A program made the translations under genes and the position numbers. Of a stretch of DNA of 64,000 nt, positions 33,213 through 44,784 are shown one piece after another. How positions within the stretch are numbered: the stretch's first letter is position 1; every line of letters starts with the position of its first letter. Below the pieces are notes generated by a model. That model did not search any database and was not told the DNA's origin. It saw only the letters and a program-made list of their open reading frames with translations. Source of the DNA: Amblyomma americanum (Eukaryota; Arthropoda; Arachnida; Ixodida; Ixodidae); assembly GCF_052857255.1 (NCBI RefSeq), contig NC_135506.1:81625618-81689617 (forward strand), given 5' to 3'.

Positions 33213-33543
33213 TTAGTTATCCTGAGCTTTCCGGAATGTGAGTTTTTGGCGCTGATGGCAGGGGGCGCACACCAGTGCGTGATTGCTGTCTGTGATATCG
33301 TAGAAACGCTCGTTGAAGCTTTTTATCTTTCTGTGCTGTGACTTCACAGGTTTTTTCTGATAAGCGGTCAAGTTTCTGATAAGTTGTTTCTGTCTGCGTG
33401 CTGCGCGTTGTTTTTGGTGCCATGTTGTGTCGAAAAAAAGTGCTCTCTCTGAGGGGAAGAATATTGGCGCTGTCGCAAAGGCAGCTATGGGCGCCCGCAT
33501 GAGGAACAATAGGAGTGCCGCTCTCGAACTTTAACGCCTGCAC
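33213..33543 (-). CDS. Putative secreted protein exon, array member
   Basis: The minus strand at 33505 encodes SRAALLLFLMRAPIAAFATA, a signal-peptide-like run with small residues near the end, followed by a Lys/Arg/Gln-rich polar sequence to the stop at 33213. No ATG precedes the core within the frame; GTTAAAG could be an acceptor. A second frame is also open over the same stretch (stop at 33217) and is Thr/Lys-rich. The synonymous Leu codon pattern favours the first. The donor at 32758 lies 0.45 kb downstream. Confidence 0.4.
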
Positions 33544-33789
33544 AGTGAATCCTGGCGCGGTGGAGATCTTCCAGCCTTGCTTGTGTTTCTGCGCGGGCTT
33601 GTCCAGGTGTCACGAGAGCGTTGATTCAGCCGAGTTCGGTGCTCGGTTGGCGTCTTGTCGTGACCTGCAATAACAACGCAACGAGTCCTTACAGTCCTGA
33701 TACACTTGGCAAACCACAATTTCTCTCTTATTTTAGCTTTGAAATGTAGCTCGATGCGATGAGCGGCAAAAAATTTACTTCAGTGGTTC

Positions 33790-34380
33790 TTATGTTTCTC
33801 TCATGACTGCAGTGCAGCCCAGTTGTAAACAACCTGGAATGTCACGCTGATTGCTTTCGTTGCATCCGAAGTTCGTAGTAAGTGGACCTTCCCTATTACA
33901 GCCGAAACATAGTGAGACAAGAGTGATGCGTATTTCTGTAAAAGGTCCGTTGCGCATGCCTGTTTCTTGAAAGAAGGCCCTATCAAAACCTCTCCGGCGC
34001 GGCCATCTGCTCCTGGTCGAGACCATTCCATCGGACGAGTACTTTAGGGGCGCGATAATACCGATAGCTATTGTGGTGTTGCCGGTAAATGGTGGTAGGT
34101 TGCACACTTGTCTCCAGTCCTCGACAATGTTGCAAGGACGCAGCGACGAAGCAACCCCAGCGCATGCACAGGCAGAACGTGTAGTATGCGTTACCAATGT
34201 GCAAAGCGTGCGAGCAGTGCACTGAACTCCAGATAAAGCGGCAGCACTCGCAGTACTTGTCAAGTTCTTAAAGGAAGTGTTGCGCCGGGGTAGAACCGCA
34301 CAGACGTTGATTTGTGCGCACTGCTCGACCGCTCTACACAAGGGTGACGTAGGCTGGCTGCCACGTGAGTGGATGGGCAA
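33790..34380 (-). other. Unassigned minus-strand frame of 196 codons
   Basis: It is open and Cys-containing (13 Cys), with the local phrase VCNLPPFTGN, but the rest does not fit a Kunitz or other known module. It may be an exon remnant or chance. Confidence 0.15.
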
Positions 34381-34499
34381 GCAGCCGCACCTCGTGACAG
34401 GTATTCTGGCTTCTTATACTGCTACCATTGGTTCAGCACCGACCATGTGCAGTAGCTTCGCTTTCAACTCTGCCCACGTCTCGCTCTTACCACGCTGAG

Positions 34500-36150
34500 C
34501 TTCCACTCTAAAACGCTTCGCGTTGCCGGCATACCCACACGGACTGGTTCACCTTGTAGCCTGCCGGAAAGCGCTTGGTACACGGCTAAGAGCTATTTCA
34601 ATGGCGCCTTTTTATTGCTTTTTGGGGGTCTACTATTTCTTTGGGGGCCTCGAATAATAACACGGCACGGAATGCGTGGCTGTTCCGCCCGTGTGGCTTT
34701 TCGCGTTTCCTCCCCTTAAACGGAGCTTCGTGGTTTAAAAATCAGTGTGCATGTCGGTGGCTTAATTAGGCATTCATGAATCTCCATTTAATGCAGCCTT
34801 CCTCCTCGTCCTCAGTTGAGAGCAGCCGGTTGGAGCTGTGCTCGAAGATGCGGAGGGTGAACACTATTGATTGGACTACTGCGCACGAAGCAACGAAGTG
34901 GTAGCAGAGCGCAGGTAACTCCTACCTGTCGTGCGTGGTAACAAAGCATCTCGGGAAATAAGGCTGCAAAGAATGCAGTACTATTCGTGGAGTGCAGAAC
35001 ACAGCACAGAATGAAATACCGGTGGTCATATAGGTGGCGATATCAGCGGCAACGCTGGAGAACAGCTTCTTTTACTTAGCACGAAAAGGACAACATCCCC
35101 TACATGGTCATATTTTCCTCCCGATCATGCGAGGATAACAGCCCGAACGAAGCTGTACTCATGAACGATGAGAGATACCGCACAAAATAGCTCACTATCA
35201 ACCAAGTGGGGTTTAACGTACTATAGCTTCGCACAACGCACTGGGATCTTTACATTTCATCTCCGCCATATTGCACCCATCGTAAAAAAAAAGGCCAATG
35301 AGGGCGTTTCCCTCTCTAAATGAGATCTGCGTGTGTAACTGGGAGGCATGAGCGTAGCCTCCAATTAGTTCTTGTATTCCAGTGCGATGTCGCATATACA
35401 CTGCAGCTATTTCAACTAGGAGAACGCGAAAGTCTTGAAACCTAGGAGTGTGACAAGACTGAAAAGAAATAGTGCGGCGACAGACGTCCTGCACAGGAAG
35501 TCTCACAAATCATTCGCACACCTTGCGCTCTGCACACAAAGCTGTTGGCAGTCAGCGGAGGGGGATAGCTGTGGCTCCGCAAGCAGATTCACGTCACCAG
35601 CGGACTCCGGCTGGTGTTGTAGAAGGCGTTGGCGCAGCCGCAGCAGGCTAAACTCCGAAGCGGGGCTGGTACAGAAATCTGAAAGAAAAAAAAGTTTTTT
35701 GGAATCCTGACAACGCTTGGTAGATAGATCATAGTTCTTTTAATATATGAAACGAGATAGGGAATGATATCAATTACTGTGGTGTTCGCTAAGTGGTGCG
35801 TTATCGTAGTGGTGCTATTAGAGAGAAAGCGAAAGGAGTCAGCTGCACCGTATCTGCTGAAGTCAGGGCTGGAGCCCGGAGCACCACGCGGCGAAGGGAA
35901 AATAATTATGACGAAGAGTGAAAAAGAAGAAACACTGGAGCCCATTAGAGGGAACCATCTACAATACTACATACATCAACTTCCGATACTACATGTATCA
36001 ACTTCCGTTCACGCGCTGTAGATCCAGAAAACACTGCTTCACATTGCCGTCTTAAAGCCTCGAACCGAAATAGAAACCGAAGTGGAAACGTATCCAATGC
36101 GCATTTTTTTCTAACCACGCTTAAACCGTCTTTTTTTGTCTTATATAATG
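34500..36150. other. Unassigned
   Basis: No convincing gene or repeat. The minus-strand frame 35945-35589 has no motif. Confidence 0.3.
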
Positions 36151-36271
36151 AGAGTTATGTCATTCGACGACGTGGTTCCAGAAAAGAAGTCTGAACAGTG
36201 CGTCGCACCACATTCTTGGCGTTTAATGTTGGAGCGGACTGCTCGACGTAGCTGATTTCAGATTTACTCAC

Positions 36272-36860
36272 CTTACTCTCTTCTCCCGCAGCAAAGGCAA
36301 GCCGTGATGATGGAAGGCATGTCGACGCTGAGTAGATTGTGTGTCCATAGTGATTGCGCTGCAGTTGCCGAGGCGCGAAGATGATCGCCACCGATCGTCC
36401 TGGCAGGTTGCGGTAGGATAGGAGTTCTTGTTGTTGGCCGGAGTTGCTTTTGTTGTTCTGCTGACTCGTGCGTTTTTCCCATTGTGGTTGAGGTGTTTGC
36501 GAATGCGTCCATAGTTGAGGTGCTTGCGTTTCGTCTTTCTGTATTTGTTACAGTTGCAGCTATGGCATTGTGGTTTTCAAGGCTGTTGTTGCTCAGATGT
36601 TCACGGTAACGGGGGAAATATTTCTTGAGGAATCCTCGAATATTGAGTTTTCCGTTTCGTGCTATGTTGCTGTGGTCGTATGGTGTCAATGGTGTCTTGC
36701 GGGACTTGTGGGAGTGGTTCTTGTTTAGGGGAATGTAGGTAGTCATGGAATAACCAGCATGAGGAATAACACGAGCGCCGCCGCCAGCTGAACAGCCAGC
36801 AAGGATGATGTCGCGGCTCGCGGCTATCACGGCGTACAGGTGGAATGCTTTCTTCGTCAA
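36272..36860 (-). CDS. Putative secreted mucin-like exon, array member with donor
   Basis: Near 36770 the minus strand encodes SSLLAVQLAAALVLFLML (frame stops soon after at VIP). In another frame it is open from 36860 to 36273 (195 codons), Thr/Asn/Arg-rich (ASTSTMDAFANTSTTMGK). The frame ends within a few bases of GTGAGT at 36271-36266, where a donor would be. The C/A-rich strand makes long frames likely, so openness alone is weak. The LVLFLM core is the array's shared feature. Confidence 0.35.
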
Positions 36861-37084
36861 GGACCCTCGCTGGAATCTATTTAGGTGCTGTGACGCGATA
36901 TAATCCGGATGTCCAGGAATGCTCCAGTGCTGACTGACTGCTTATGTGCCTGGTGTTATCAGAGTTCAGAGATGTTAAGCAACGCCGAGGGTACACGTGT
37001 CGGCAGCACGGGTAGTGGGACAGCCTGCAGCGAAGAATGCATTGCACCGATACAGACATACCCAAGAATTCTGAACGAAAGCAT

Positions 37085-37465
37085 TTTATGAGCGGGAAAC
37101 CTTTTATTAACTTAATTTTTTTCATCTAATGCAAGATTTCGCTATAAGAATCAATATATCCGCACATCACCAATCGGCAGGCAGATTTTTGCTATCGTCA
37201 AAACCTGCGCCCATTGCTTTACAATGGCAGTCAGTTTCGAACAGTTAAGACTGCCAAAGTAAAGCAATGCGGGCAGCTTTTGACGAAAACAAAAATATTC
37301 CAGCCGATTAGTGATGTATGGTTATATATGGTCATGATATATTGAAGACTTTGGTACATATCATAATAATGGATCACTACCTTCAATATTTTCTTAAAAA
37401 TATTTAACACTTTTCGTATTTTCAAATTTTTTGCTCGAAATATTTGGACATGAGGTTTGACATAC
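37085..37465. repeat. AT-rich dispersed repeat (copy 1)
   Basis: AAGATTTCGCTATAAGAATC and AATATATCCGCACATCAC match 37545-37600, 52985-53150 and 56395-56660. A local inverted pair (CATTGCTTTAC near 37215 and GTAAAGCAATG near 37260) suggests a rearrangement inside. Confidence 0.65.
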
Positions 37466-37489
37466 CCAGCAGCTCTGAAAAAAAAAAGC

Positions 37490-37760
37490 ATTTCTGAACG
37501 GGAAACCAGTTGTGAAAACAATTTTTTCATATATTGTTAAGATTTCACTCTAGCAATCAACATATTTGCCGATCACCCGACGGCAGTCTGGAATTCTTTT
37601 TTTCCTGTTAACGCTCTTGCTATCGTCAAAAGCGTTCCCTATCAGTTTTCTATGAGAGTCTTCACTTGTTTATGCTTTATGGGGGTTTAACGTTTCAAAG
37701 CGACTCAAACTATCTTAATGTTCCAATTTTCTACATTTTTGGTCCGAAATTGCTGGGCAT
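37490..37760. repeat. AT-rich dispersed repeat (copy 2)
   Basis: The plus strand has AAGATTTCACTCTAGCAATC, GCTCTTGCTATCGTCAAAAG and TTGCTGGGCATGA, in the family order. Confidence 0.65.
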
Positions 37761-37769
37761 GAATGCAAA

Positions 37770-38800
37770 CGCCTGTGTTGAGCGGTAGTTGAGTGTTTGA
37801 GGCTTCGGGGAAGTTTATAGCCAAGAAAACAGCGCACAGGAGCCCAAGCAGGGCTTCTGCATAAATGCAGTGATACTGGCCGAGGCCACTGAATATATAG
37901 CACGTACGTCTTCAGATTCTAACGGCACACACGACAGTTGGCTTGAGGTGGGCAAATCGTGTATGGGAAAAGACCGAAGACTGTTGAGAAGAAACGGTTA
38001 AAACAAAATGAAAAAAGTTCAGCAAGAAAGCGAAACTTCGAAAAAGGCAAAAAGAGACAGCTGCGTTTTAGGTTATGACAATTCTCTGCGGCGCAGTTTA
38101 CTCATGGCCATGTCCCTCAAAATACTAATGTTAGAATATATTGCAAAGAGCATTCATTTAAAACGTTTATTAATGAAGCATGCGAGTGAGTGCTTCAGTA
38201 AATTTGCCTGTTCCGGTCCTGCCACGCACGATTAGAAAAAAACATTGTTGCTGCACTCAACGTACATCTCGTCCCATGCCAACAGATGTAATAGTTCATA
38301 CCGTTGGATGCCACGCTTGTTGCGACGAAGCAAGCCTCATTGGTTCCGCCTCGACAACTGCATGCCTGCACACCTGCGTTGTAATAGTTGTCACATTAGT
38401 CATGGCAGTTGTGGTCATGCGGTGTCTTTTACAGTAAAACCGCAAGTAATCGTTGTAAAGGAACTACTTATCGACTCCATAGCTAATTCAATCTGTGAGG
38501 ACTGTTCTATGTGATAAGGATTTGGGCTTTTGCGTGCTCATTGAAGACTGCGGGTTATGAAGCATGTTGTATTCAGGAGCCGGGCAGTAATTAGGAGCAA
38601 CGTTACTTTATTGAGACTGAGAGTAATAAAAAGTTAACTATTGCATATCAGAAAACTAGCCTTCTAGTTAGCCTGCCCTTACCGTATTCAAATGCTCTAC
38701 CCATTGACGGTGCTATATCGAAATAATCGCGCTACTAACACAAACAAAAATCGTATTTTTTAAAAACTTCAAAACACCTTAGGTGAAACGCGCTGTATAT
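37770..38800. other. Unassigned
   Basis: TG-rich words at 38385-38425 (GTTGTAATAGTTGTCACATT) recall the array composition, but no core block is seen. No other feature. Confidence 0.25.
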
Positions 38801-38804
38801 ACCC

Positions 38805-39205
38805 TTCATAGACTACAAGGCGGCATTGGACTCAGTTGAAACGTCCGCACTGATGCAGGCGTTGTGCAATCACGGTGTAGAAGGCACATGCAAATGTAGG
38901 GAGAAATATTCATTGGGGTTGCACGGTGATCATAGTCATTTAAAAAAGGAAAGTGATCAAACACCGATCAGGAAATGTGTCCGGCTAGGAGACAGGATCT
39001 TTCCGCTACTGTTCTCCGCGTGTTTATAGGAGGTATTCAGAAAAGTGGATAAGGAAGTGCTGAGGATAGAAGATAACGATGAACAGAGTAGTAATCTGAG
39101 AGTAGCTGATGAAATCGCTTACCTACTTACTAAGGGGACGAAATTCAAAGCGCAGGACAGGACAAGATTAATTGGAGGGTTATGGGAGAGGGTTTGTCCT
39201 TTAGA
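38805..39205 (+). mobile_element. RTE-clade LINE relic (RT fragment)
   Basis: The plus-strand frame starts FIDYKAALDSVETSALMQAL, matching the RTE RT phrase FIDYxxAFDSVxxxxxxxAL. After a gap of unrelated residues come PIRKCVRLGDRIFPLLFSAC (the IRxGVRQGDxxSPxLF motif), a stop, then EVFRKVDKEV and LRVADEIAYL. The catalytic FADD is altered to VADE. Shortly after, FKAQDRTRLIGGLWERVCPL resembles the C-terminal end of RTE ORFs, so the middle to end is deleted. Dead element. Confidence 0.7.
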
Positions 39206-39639
39206 GGATCTGTCAGGCTAATAATGAATTCGCCCCGGGAATACTTTAATCATACACCGGCGCACCCATATCGCGATGTCGAGCGATTTCTGTGCCGAAT
39301 TGGTTCCATCTTCATTTTTCCCCACGGCCCAGTAAATTGGCCTTCGTCGTTCGTCGTTTCTTTCGGTACGAACTTCATCTCAGAAAAACAAACGGTGATG
39401 CACTTCTAAAGCTTTCTTTCGTATTAACTTAGAGATGTCGGATTAGAATCTGGGAAAGCTCGCAAAGCATGAAGGCACCTGCACCATGTTACAAAACGAC
39501 GCCCGGGCTTTGTTAATATTTGGTGGCGTTATTTCTGGAATAACTTCCGAGCTTTAAAAAAGTGATTTTCGTGGTATCCAGGTAAAATACAAACTATAAA
39601 TCTCGAACTCAAAATCTGGCGTTTTCTTTCGACGCCAGA

Positions 39640-39790
39640 GACCTACGTAAACGCCTTTAGGTCAAAGGCCTCATGATAAAGGCCTTCTTGGTAAATGCCT
39701 TTTGTATAATGTCTATAGGTAGACGGCGTTTAGGCAAAAGGCTTGTGGTAAAGGCATTCAGGTGACGGGCGTAATACCTTTTAAGTGATT
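39640..39790. repeat. Degenerate short-period repeat (AAAGGCCT-type)
   Basis: Words GTCAAAGGCCTC, ATAAAGGCCTTC, GTAAATGCCTTT, GCAAAAGGCTTG and GTAAAGGCATTC recur every 15-25 bases. Confidence 0.5.
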
Positions 39791-39799
39791 CCTGTCGTC

Positions 39800-42230
39800 C
39801 TGATGCATTTTGTGATGCTGGCCCAACTAGGTGGGTAGAATAGCACAACAAAATGACCGGCGTTGCAATGACGCATATACGTCACGACAATTTCCCTTAC
39901 ACGAGATATTCACCTATGTCACAGCACCACCCGTTTTATGTAGTTAGCATAGTTCTTTCGATTGGAATTACGGAACTAGAGGTCACGAAGCTGGGCCTGG
40001 TGGTCCCCTAGAGCGCGGAGTTCTTGGCCGCATTGATTGGTCAAGGTTTGAGTATCGTGATATCGTTCGCATTGCCTGTAATCAAAGAATGAGACAAAAA
40101 CTAGCCGACGACATTTTTTAAGATCTCCCAAAGCGCACGTTATGCGCTCGCATGGCCATATCACCAAGTCCTATAGAGCTTGCTGTGGCAACGGCACCAA
40201 TCGTGCCGCACTCGGTAATACGGCCATCAAGCGAGGCTGGTGACGTGCCGTCAGAACCACCCCTCTAAATTTTCTGTGTTTTTCAGTGTCTGAAACGACG
40301 CCAAACCTCTCATGTGCAAGGGCTTGAGATAATGGTAGACGTGGAACGTAGGGCGTTGCGTTACTTCAGCCAACGACGAAAAGCGGACAAAAAATGGAAT
40401 GACGATTACGAGAGCCAGTAATACGAACTTTGAGCGCCGCTCTCCACACGCCACCTGCTCCACCTGGCAGATGAAGTGTTACGCTGTTAGCTACCCGCCG
40501 AGTTCTTCCCATGGCAGCCACCTTCTGGTTGTCCATATCTCCGCACTAAACGTGGCAGGTTGCGTTTAGCTCTGCTACTACCTGCTAACACGCCCCCTGT
40601 CACACGCCTGTGCTCGCCACCTTTCAGGTGGAATGTTACACCGACTACGTCAACGACGAGGACTCCTCAAATAGGCTTCTAAGACCTACGCTCTAAGAAC
40701 AAATGGAATCAGTGTCAGGTCCGGATTCGCTTCGTCAAAGGCTGAGGATTCATTGTGGGAGGATTGACGTGATTGTCTGAGTAACTTCTGCTCGGTCAGT
40801 ATGACAGCAGATTTTCTGGGAAAGCGGGATCCGGGATGAGGGGTGACGTTTAACGCACTCTGCAGTCATGGTGTCGCAAGGGCGGATGAAATGAATCTAC
40901 TGAGATCTACTAGACCAACAGATTGTATGGGCAGAAAACAAGCTGACTAGAAATACCAACGCTCCCAATCCCTACTGAAGAAAGAAGCAAATTCTGACCG
41001 ATAGACCAAAGGAGGTGACTTAGCGTTCGGTAGACACTGTAACAATACCTCCCAGTAGTTTCTGTCGAGATGATCTATGGCTTAGTGAGGCAGTGTCTTT
41101 CGGGGAATTGGGGAGGGGGGGGGAGCACTGCGAAGCCGTAGCGTGCACCCTCGGAAATTAAGTGCGGCGTCTCCAGGGTAGAGACTAGCTTTCTAGTTCC
41201 ATGACATTACGAGGCCAGACGTTGTAGCTCTGTTGTTCAATTGAGTCACCTCTTCGGAATATTATAGCATTCGACTTGCACGGCGTCGTGAGGCAAAAGG
41301 TTGAAGGCTCTATGTCGGTATGACGAGACGTCGCTGCCTGGGTGCTGTTAACCTTCCAGCCTGGACCTTGAGGGAAGCCTAGCTCGAGTGCTGCGGCACC
41401 TTCTCCGGATGGTCTACGTCCAGGTCGTCCATATGAATCTAGTGACCACATATGACTGACACTGCAGGGCGCCGTGAATGCTTTAACATAACCTTCGTTC
41501 ATTCGCTGGGTGCACCCGCTTCGGGTAAAACTCCATGCGCGAAAAGGTGCAAAAATCTCTTAGTTCGTACCACGGATGCCTTGATAAAGACAACCTGTTT
41601 GAAATAGAGTTCCGGTTTCTCGGCGCTGAGAAGAAGCGGTCAGGACGGCACCTCCACTTAACGCAGCTCCCTCTCCGAGAGCCAACTGTGTCACGTGATC
41701 AGAAGCAATAAAAGTGGCACGGGACGTTCCCTGATCCCGCCATCGACTTCGCACAATATTCTCTAGTTCCGTTTCTATTTATGAGGTGGTAACCGTGGGT
41801 AGTTTTCATCTGAGGCGCGCTCCGCCAAAAGTTGGCGCCGAAAACTCCTTCTATAACCTTCTTTCCTTCGATAAACTTCCTGGCGTCAATCGTATGCCAT
41901 GCAGGTTAAGTGGATTAAAGTGCGAATTAATGACGGAAAAATAAGAGCACCTAGGTGCTGCCTCAAAATATTATTAATACAGGACGCATTGTCACGTGAT
42001 ACTCAGTCGCGTGCTTGCCATTCCAGTTAACACGCTCGATAGGGTTAACCGATGGGAAGCCCTGCGGAGACCTGTCGACCTCCTGCGCTCAAAACGGCAG
42101 GAGTGCGAAGAAAGTGGCAAGAGGCGCCCCGGCCAGGCCTGCGCGCGTCCAACCTGGGCTGCTGACACACCGGGCAAGCTGCATCGAAGCAACCCCACCG
42201 AACACGATAGCCGCTAGGCCACAGGTCTGG
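39800..42230. other. Unassigned; small CACCTGCCA-type repeat traces
   Basis: Around 40440-40640 there are words such as GCCACCTGCTCCACCTGG also found in tRNA-SINE regions. The minus-strand frame 41502-41185 has no named domain. No other feature is recognised. Confidence 0.25.
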
Positions 42231-42339
42231 CACTGGTGACAGGGTTTCAGGGGGCCTTTATGCTGAACATATTCGGCGAACTTGCTGTACCGCAACACTG
42301 GGGGGCACACGATAGTGGCAACTCCTACTGACTCCACCG

Positions 42340-42445
42340 CGTGGAAGAAAACGAAAAACATGAGAGCGCTTTTGAGGTCCAGCTTAAAAATATAAGTTGA
42401 TAGCGCTAATGGATTGATGCCTATGTATGCGGAATTGGTCATTCC
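42340..42445. repeat. Dispersed repeat, GATAGCGCTAATG type (copy 1)
   Basis: GATAGCGCTAATGGATTGAT and TATGCGGAATTGGTCATTC recur at 43285-43392 and partly at 44785-44850. Confidence 0.5.
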
Positions 42446-42480
42446 ATAGATTCATAGTCCCCTGGGAGTTCTCGCACCAC

Positions 42481-42720
42481 CCCTGGCGCAGTGGTACAGT
42501 CGATAAGCGATGCGCCACTTCCCTGCGATGGCAGGTGTTGTCACCGATGTGGGCTTGTGAGACCCAGGTTGCTCTTCCCGAGTAACTTCTCGCGACCAAT
42601 CATTTAATTCAGCTGCCACCTGCCACGCTAGGTAGTTCACTCACAATCCGGCGTGCAGGTTGTGATGGCCCCACAATGTCACGTGACCTAGGACATAGTT
42701 TGCCTACCTAGGTTTCCTAC
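42481..42720 (+). repeat. tRNA-derived SINE with CTGGCGCAGTGG head
   Basis: CCTGGCGCAGTGGTACAG, then AGCGATGCGCCACTTCCC and GTTGCTCTTCCCGAGTAAC, then GCTGCCACCTGCCACG and GTCACGTGACCTAGG. The A-box-like head suggests tRNA origin. Partial copies are at 24650-24800 and 5600-5715. Confidence 0.6.
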
Positions 42721-43284
42721 GCGCTAGGTTGCTCCGGCCGGGAGGCCTCAAACGGCCGCCGACGCCAACGCCCGACAATTTTTTCCCGACATGGGGGCAA
42801 TAACATTCTCGCATTAAAAGAGGAGGTCAAGTGAATAAATACAAGCACTGGATCCAATCGACACCGAAAAGGAAAAAAAGGGCCCTTCAAACAGCGTCGA
42901 GCCCCACTGAAAAGCAAGGCGATTAGAAGAAGGGGACCTGGCCACTGGGCGGTCTTCTCTGTGCCAGGAGTCCATTGGCGCTAGCGGCCAGCCTCGCCAA
43001 CTCAATCAGCAGAAACATGTCCAGCAGGTTTGCTCAGAAGCGTCTCCCATTGCTCGGATAACTGATTTCTAATTTTCGGTTGCATGTGGCTGGCCAGACA
43101 GCCCCATGCAGAGTGGTAGAGGGTAGCCAGTTCCCCTCACCGCGCACATGTCGATGAGTATTTTGCTGGTCATATCTTGTTATATATGTAATGACAGATA
43201 TTTGTTTGTGGTTTCGATCAAAAAGGTGACATGGTCTGTTCGTGTTCTGTTTAAAAACTTCCACCGATCCGACGCAAGGAGAAA

Positions 43285-43392
43285 GAAGTACAGATAAAAG
43301 CTGGAGGGGACACACATGCTCCACCATAATGTTATCACGCGATAGCAGCACTAACGGATTATTGCACACGTATGCAGAATTCGTCATTCACA
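43285..43392. repeat. Dispersed repeat, GATAGCGCTAATG type (copy 2)
   Basis: GGGACACACATGCTCC, TATCACGCGATAGCAGCACT and TATGCAGAATTCGTCATTC. It lies just before the P-transposase relic. Confidence 0.5.
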
Positions 43393-43597
43393 ATTGGCCA
43401 GCGAGTGAAGACGCGCAATCCGCACGGCAAGAATTGAACACGCTCTACGCCTGGCGTGCGACGCTTGCCCTCTGACTCTCAGCGCAACATGCTGCTGCGT
43501 CGGCCCGGCGGAACGCAGAGCCCTCCGCGGAGCCCGGGTTGTTTCACGCACGGCAGTTACGCAGGACCTAGGCGTAATACACAAAAAAGTGCACAAC

Positions 43598-44370
43598 GTC
43601 AAGCTGAAATCCTCCTTTGTGCTTCTTGGGAAGCTCCAGACCGACCCCCTAGAAGACCGCTTTGGGTGTTACCGACGACTGACTGGTTCACAATATATCA
43701 TTTGACCGTAAGGCAAATCTACGAATGTGAGAACAAGTTGCGGCTACAAAGCACACTTCCACAAATGAGCGCAGTATCTGCAATTGACAATGACAAAAAT
43801 CAAAATTGGCAAGAGCTGCAAACGCAAACAGCCGTGCCAAGCGGATAATTGAACACTGTTGTGACCGAACAGGCGCTGTCAAAACTGACGGATGGCGCCC
43901 CAGTCATTGTATATGTGGCTGGTTACTCGGTGCACATCGCCCTGAAGAGGTTGAAATTCGACAAATGCAAAGAGCTCTTGACAAGTGACAACACTGTTGC
44001 AGTTTTGCCAGAAAATCACAAGTACAGTGTTGTCAAAGAAATTGACAGGAGAGGGCAGGTTTACCCAGCAATGCCAGATGTGACTGCTGTGGCTCACTAT
44101 TACGTTGTGGTGGAAGAGCTGTGCAAGCATGTGGAATTTTAAAGGTCCAGAACAAGCGCCACGTGGCTACGGAACTCACACTCCAATTGCTCAGCGATGA
44201 CGAGTCTTCAAACTTCGACGTCTGTGAAAAGGGACACACGAGTGAGATATGGCTAAAATATGTGTTGTGCTGCAGTAAAAATATTCTTCGCAGAAATTTG
44301 TGCCGACGAATAAATGACAAGGTGTCTGACCCGGGCAACAAGACAAACAAGCGGAGAAATAAATAAATGA
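43598..44370 (+). pseudogene. P-element/THAP9-like transposase, C-terminal relic
   Basis: From 43598 one frame reads VKLKSSFVLLGKLQTDPLED then RFGCYRRLTGSQY, typical of P-type transposases. A frameshift near 43702 leads to HLTVRQIYECENKLRLQ, then an in-frame TAA at 43846. The frame goes on with IVYVAGYSVHIALKRLKF and DKCKELL (the YVAGY-K-C-L block), and after another shift near 44130 with NFDVCEKGHTSEIWLKYV. The 63343-63999 ORF shows the same order without breaks. In the family this region is the C-terminal part after the catalytic core. Two shifts and a stop make this copy dead. Confidence 0.7.
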
Positions 44371-44784
44371 CATGAATGGGAGAAATAAACGAATAAAACA
44401 CGTATAAGCATTTAGGAAAGGCCTGGCTCTCTGTTGTGTTTTGCTGTCCGATTTTAGAGAAAATACTGCACGCGTAGCCGAAAAAAAAAACGACGAAAAG
44501 TAAGCCAGCTGAGCGCACTATTATACGCACTGTACTGAAGTGCACCTTTACTTGCGCCGTCCACAAGCCGAAGACAATCGACCGCGACCCATCACCCGCC
44601 TGAACATCACCGGTGTGACCCTCGAGGTGTGAATCGGACCGCTTGTCAAGCATGTGCTGCATTATAAAAACCACGAAGCGCACATGCGGCCGACGCTTCT
44701 CCGCCATCACCATCATTATAAACATGCACTGCGCTAGGAAGCAACCAATAAGCTTCTAACGAGCGGATGAATAAGGTTTTTTTC

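Noticed and set aside
33900..34215. Kunitz domain
   Set aside because: VCNLPPFTGN fits the start, and another frame has YRYYRAPK, but the two are out of frame with a wrong distance, and the Cys pattern C-x8-C...C-x7-C is not present.
41185..41502. Minus-strand coding gene
   Set aside because: Ordinary composition but no domain, no splice context and no related copy in the window.
44033..44725. 230-codon minus-strand ORF
   Set aside because: Most of it is the antisense of the P-transposase relic on the plus strand, and it carries no motif of its own.
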